Below are positions 62,841-64,000 of a stretch of DNA of 64,000 nt, in pieces. Position 1 is the stretch's first letter; every line of letters starts with the position of its first letter. Both the position numbers and the translations under genes were made by a program. This DNA comes from Piscinibacter sp. Lineage in GTDB: Bacteria > Pseudomonadota > Gammaproteobacteria > Burkholderiales > Burkholderiaceae_C. The notes beneath the pieces were generated by a model. The model did no database searches. It was not told the origin of the DNA and saw only the letters and a program-made list of their open reading frames with translations. The DNA is taken from NCBI GenBank assembly GCA_016706565.1, contig JADJJI010000007.1:186001-250000 (forward strand), in the 5' to 3' direction.

Positions 62841-64000
62841 TCACACCCCCTGCGCCAGGTTGGCCTGTTCCTGCGGCGACAGGCCCGCGGTCTGCGCTGC
62901 CATCTGCCGCTCTCGCTCGAGGTTGCGCTCGAGCTGGTTCTTGCCCGACAGGTACTGCACCGGCCAGTCGGCGCCCACGCCGCTGGTGTGGCCGATCTTC
63001 GCGGCCTCGAGCAGCGTCCAGGCCGGGTTGGCCAGGTGCGGGCGGGCGATGGCGCACAGGTCGGCACGGCCGGCGGCAATGATGCTGTTGACGTGGTCAG
63101 CCTCGCTGATCGCGCCCACCGCCATGGTGGCGATGCCCACCTCGTTGCGGATCAGGTCGGCGAACGGCGTCTGGTACATGCGGCCGTAGACCGGCTGCTG
63201 CTGCTTGCTCACCTGGCCGGAGGAGACGTCGATCAGGTCGGCGCCGGCCGCCTTGAAGGCCCGCGCGATCTCCACCGCATCGGCCGGCGTGTTGCCGCCG
63301 GGCACCCAGTCGTGCGCGGAAATGCGCACCGACATCGGCCGATCCTGCGGCCACGCCGCACGCATGGCGGCGAAAACTTCCAGCGGCCAGCGCAGGCGAT
63401 TGGCGAGCGAGCCGCCGTACTCATCGCTGCGCTGGTTGGTCAACGGCGAGAGAAAGGCCGACAGCAGGTAACCGTGCGCGCAATGCAGCTCCAGCCAGTC
63501 GAAGCCGGCCGTGATGGCACGCTTCGTCGAGGCGACGAAGTCGTCGCGGATGCGGTCCATGTCGGCACGCGTCATCGCGCGCGACCAGGCGCTCACGCCA
63601 TCGAGGTACTGCTGCGGCGAGGCCGACAGCAGCGGCCAGTTGTCGCTCGGCAGCGGCTGGTCTTCGCCCTCCCAGGGCACGCGCGTCGAACCCTTGGCGC
63701 CGGCATGGCCGAGCTGCAGGGCGATCTTCGCGCTGGTGTGGCCGTGTACGAAGTCGACGATGCGCTTCCAGGCTGCGGTTTGCTCGTCGTTCCACAAGCC
63801 CGGGCATCCCGGCGTGATGCGCGCGTCGGGCGTCGGGCAGCTCATCTCGGCGAACACCAGGCCGGCGCCGCCCATCGCCCGCGCGCCCAGGTGCACCAGG
63901 TGGTGATCGCCCGGCACGCCGTGCACCGCGCTGTACTGCGCCATCGGCGAGACGACCACACGGTTCTTCAGCGTCAGGCCGCGCAGCTTGAAGGGCGTGA
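62841..64000 (-). CDS. NADH:flavin oxidoreductase (Old Yellow Enzyme) domain, N-terminus beyond window
   Basis: The frame is open to the edge and upstream codons read [20 protein letters not shown], the start of an OYE barrel, so the protein continues past 64000. Motifs: FMN and substrate region [36 protein letters not shown] and FGGSLANR-like [12 protein letters not shown], and the ending [16 protein letters not shown]. In aerobic 2-aminobenzoyl-CoA and salicylyl-CoA pathways the enzyme is a fusion of an FAD monooxygenase and this OYE domain. The neighbours favour that fusion, but a stand-alone OYE is also possible. Confidence 0.87.
   Translation of the reverse strand, partial: TPFKLRGLTLKNRVVVSPMAQYSAVHGVPGDHHLVHLGARAMGGAGLVFAEMSCPTPDARITPGCPGLWNDEQTAAWKRIVDFVHGHTSAKIALQLGHAGAKGSTRVPWEGEDQPLPSDNWPLLSASPQQYLDGVSAWSRAMTRADMDRIRDDFVASTKRAITAGFDWLELHCAHGYLLSAFLSPLTNQRSDEYGGSLANRLRWPLEVFAAMRAAWPQDRPMSVRISAHDWVPGGNTPADAVEIARAFKAAGADLIDVSSGQVSKQQQPVYGRMYQTPFADLIRNEVGIATMAVGAISEADHVNSIIAAGRADLCAIARPHLANPAWTLLEAAKIGHTSGVGADWPVQYLSGKNQLERNLERERQMAAQTAGLSPQEQANLAQGV

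Overview
The window is 64 kb of very GC-rich DNA, packed with genes that show strong third-position G/C. Protein content and gene organisation fit a beta-proteobacterium of the Burkholderiales (Leptothrix/Rubrivivax/Comamonadaceae type). Supporting signs are a ribF-ileS-lspA block, a YajQ protein, MurB, a UbiB-family kinase and CoA-dependent aromatic catabolism. The species cannot be named from the sequence. I found no tRNA, rRNA, CRISPR array, phage block or transposase gene.

Layout. 1-3.1 kb: a TPR protein cut by the window edge and a PAS/PAS hybrid histidine kinase. 3.2-7.0 kb: ppnP, a gene-free stretch with a large inverted repeat, a Cys/Gly-rich membrane protein, murB, yajQ and a retropepsin-like protease. 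7.0-9.0 kb: a GH13 glycosidase whose 3' end is spoiled by a 25-nt poly-G run. 9.0-15.0 kb: an MFS transporter divergent from two acyl-CoA dehydrogenases, a P1 peptidase and a lipoprotein hydrolase. 15.1-15.8 kb: a non-coding element with nested inverted repeats and terminal inverted repeats. 15.9-19.9 kb: rsuA, a PQQ alcohol dehydrogenase with its cytochrome c, and a divergent GAF/Fis regulator. 19.9-28.5 kb: ribF, ileS, lspA, a DUF4399 protein, a UbiB-family kinase, a DUF2189 protein and a small secreted protein.

28.6-35.8 kb is a complete D-xylose locus: a LacI-type regulator with an 18-bp operator-like palindrome, xylB, xylA and an ABC importer xylFHG whose ATPase is a single-domain protein. 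An FG-GAP/ASPIC protein and a vanadium-haloperoxidase-like protein follow it. 39.3-51.3 kb is a second carbohydrate or polyol locus. It holds a TIM-barrel isomerase/epimerase, a Gfo/Idh/MocA oxidoreductase, a LacI regulator and an ABC importer built like the glycerol GlpSTPQUV system (binding protein, two permeases, tiny membrane protein, two different ATPases). DhaL and DhaK kinase subunits and an amidohydrolase complete it. No DhaM is present, and the substrate cannot be read from the sequence. This is the best candidate for an undescribed pathway.

51.4-54.1 kb carries a YfiR-YfiN-YfiB type cyclic-di-GMP module behind a perfect 23-bp palindrome. 54.1-56.4 kb holds a quinone oxidoreductase, a DUF2007-like zinc-ribbon protein and an EamA transporter. 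From 64.0 down to 56.4 kb on the minus strand runs a likely operon: Old-Yellow-Enzyme domain (cut by the edge), MarR, enoyl-CoA hydratase, acyl-CoA dehydrogenase, 2-aminobenzoate/benzoate-type CoA ligase, RidA, EamA transporter and SDR. This set fits aerobic CoA-thioester degradation of anthranilate or salicylate.
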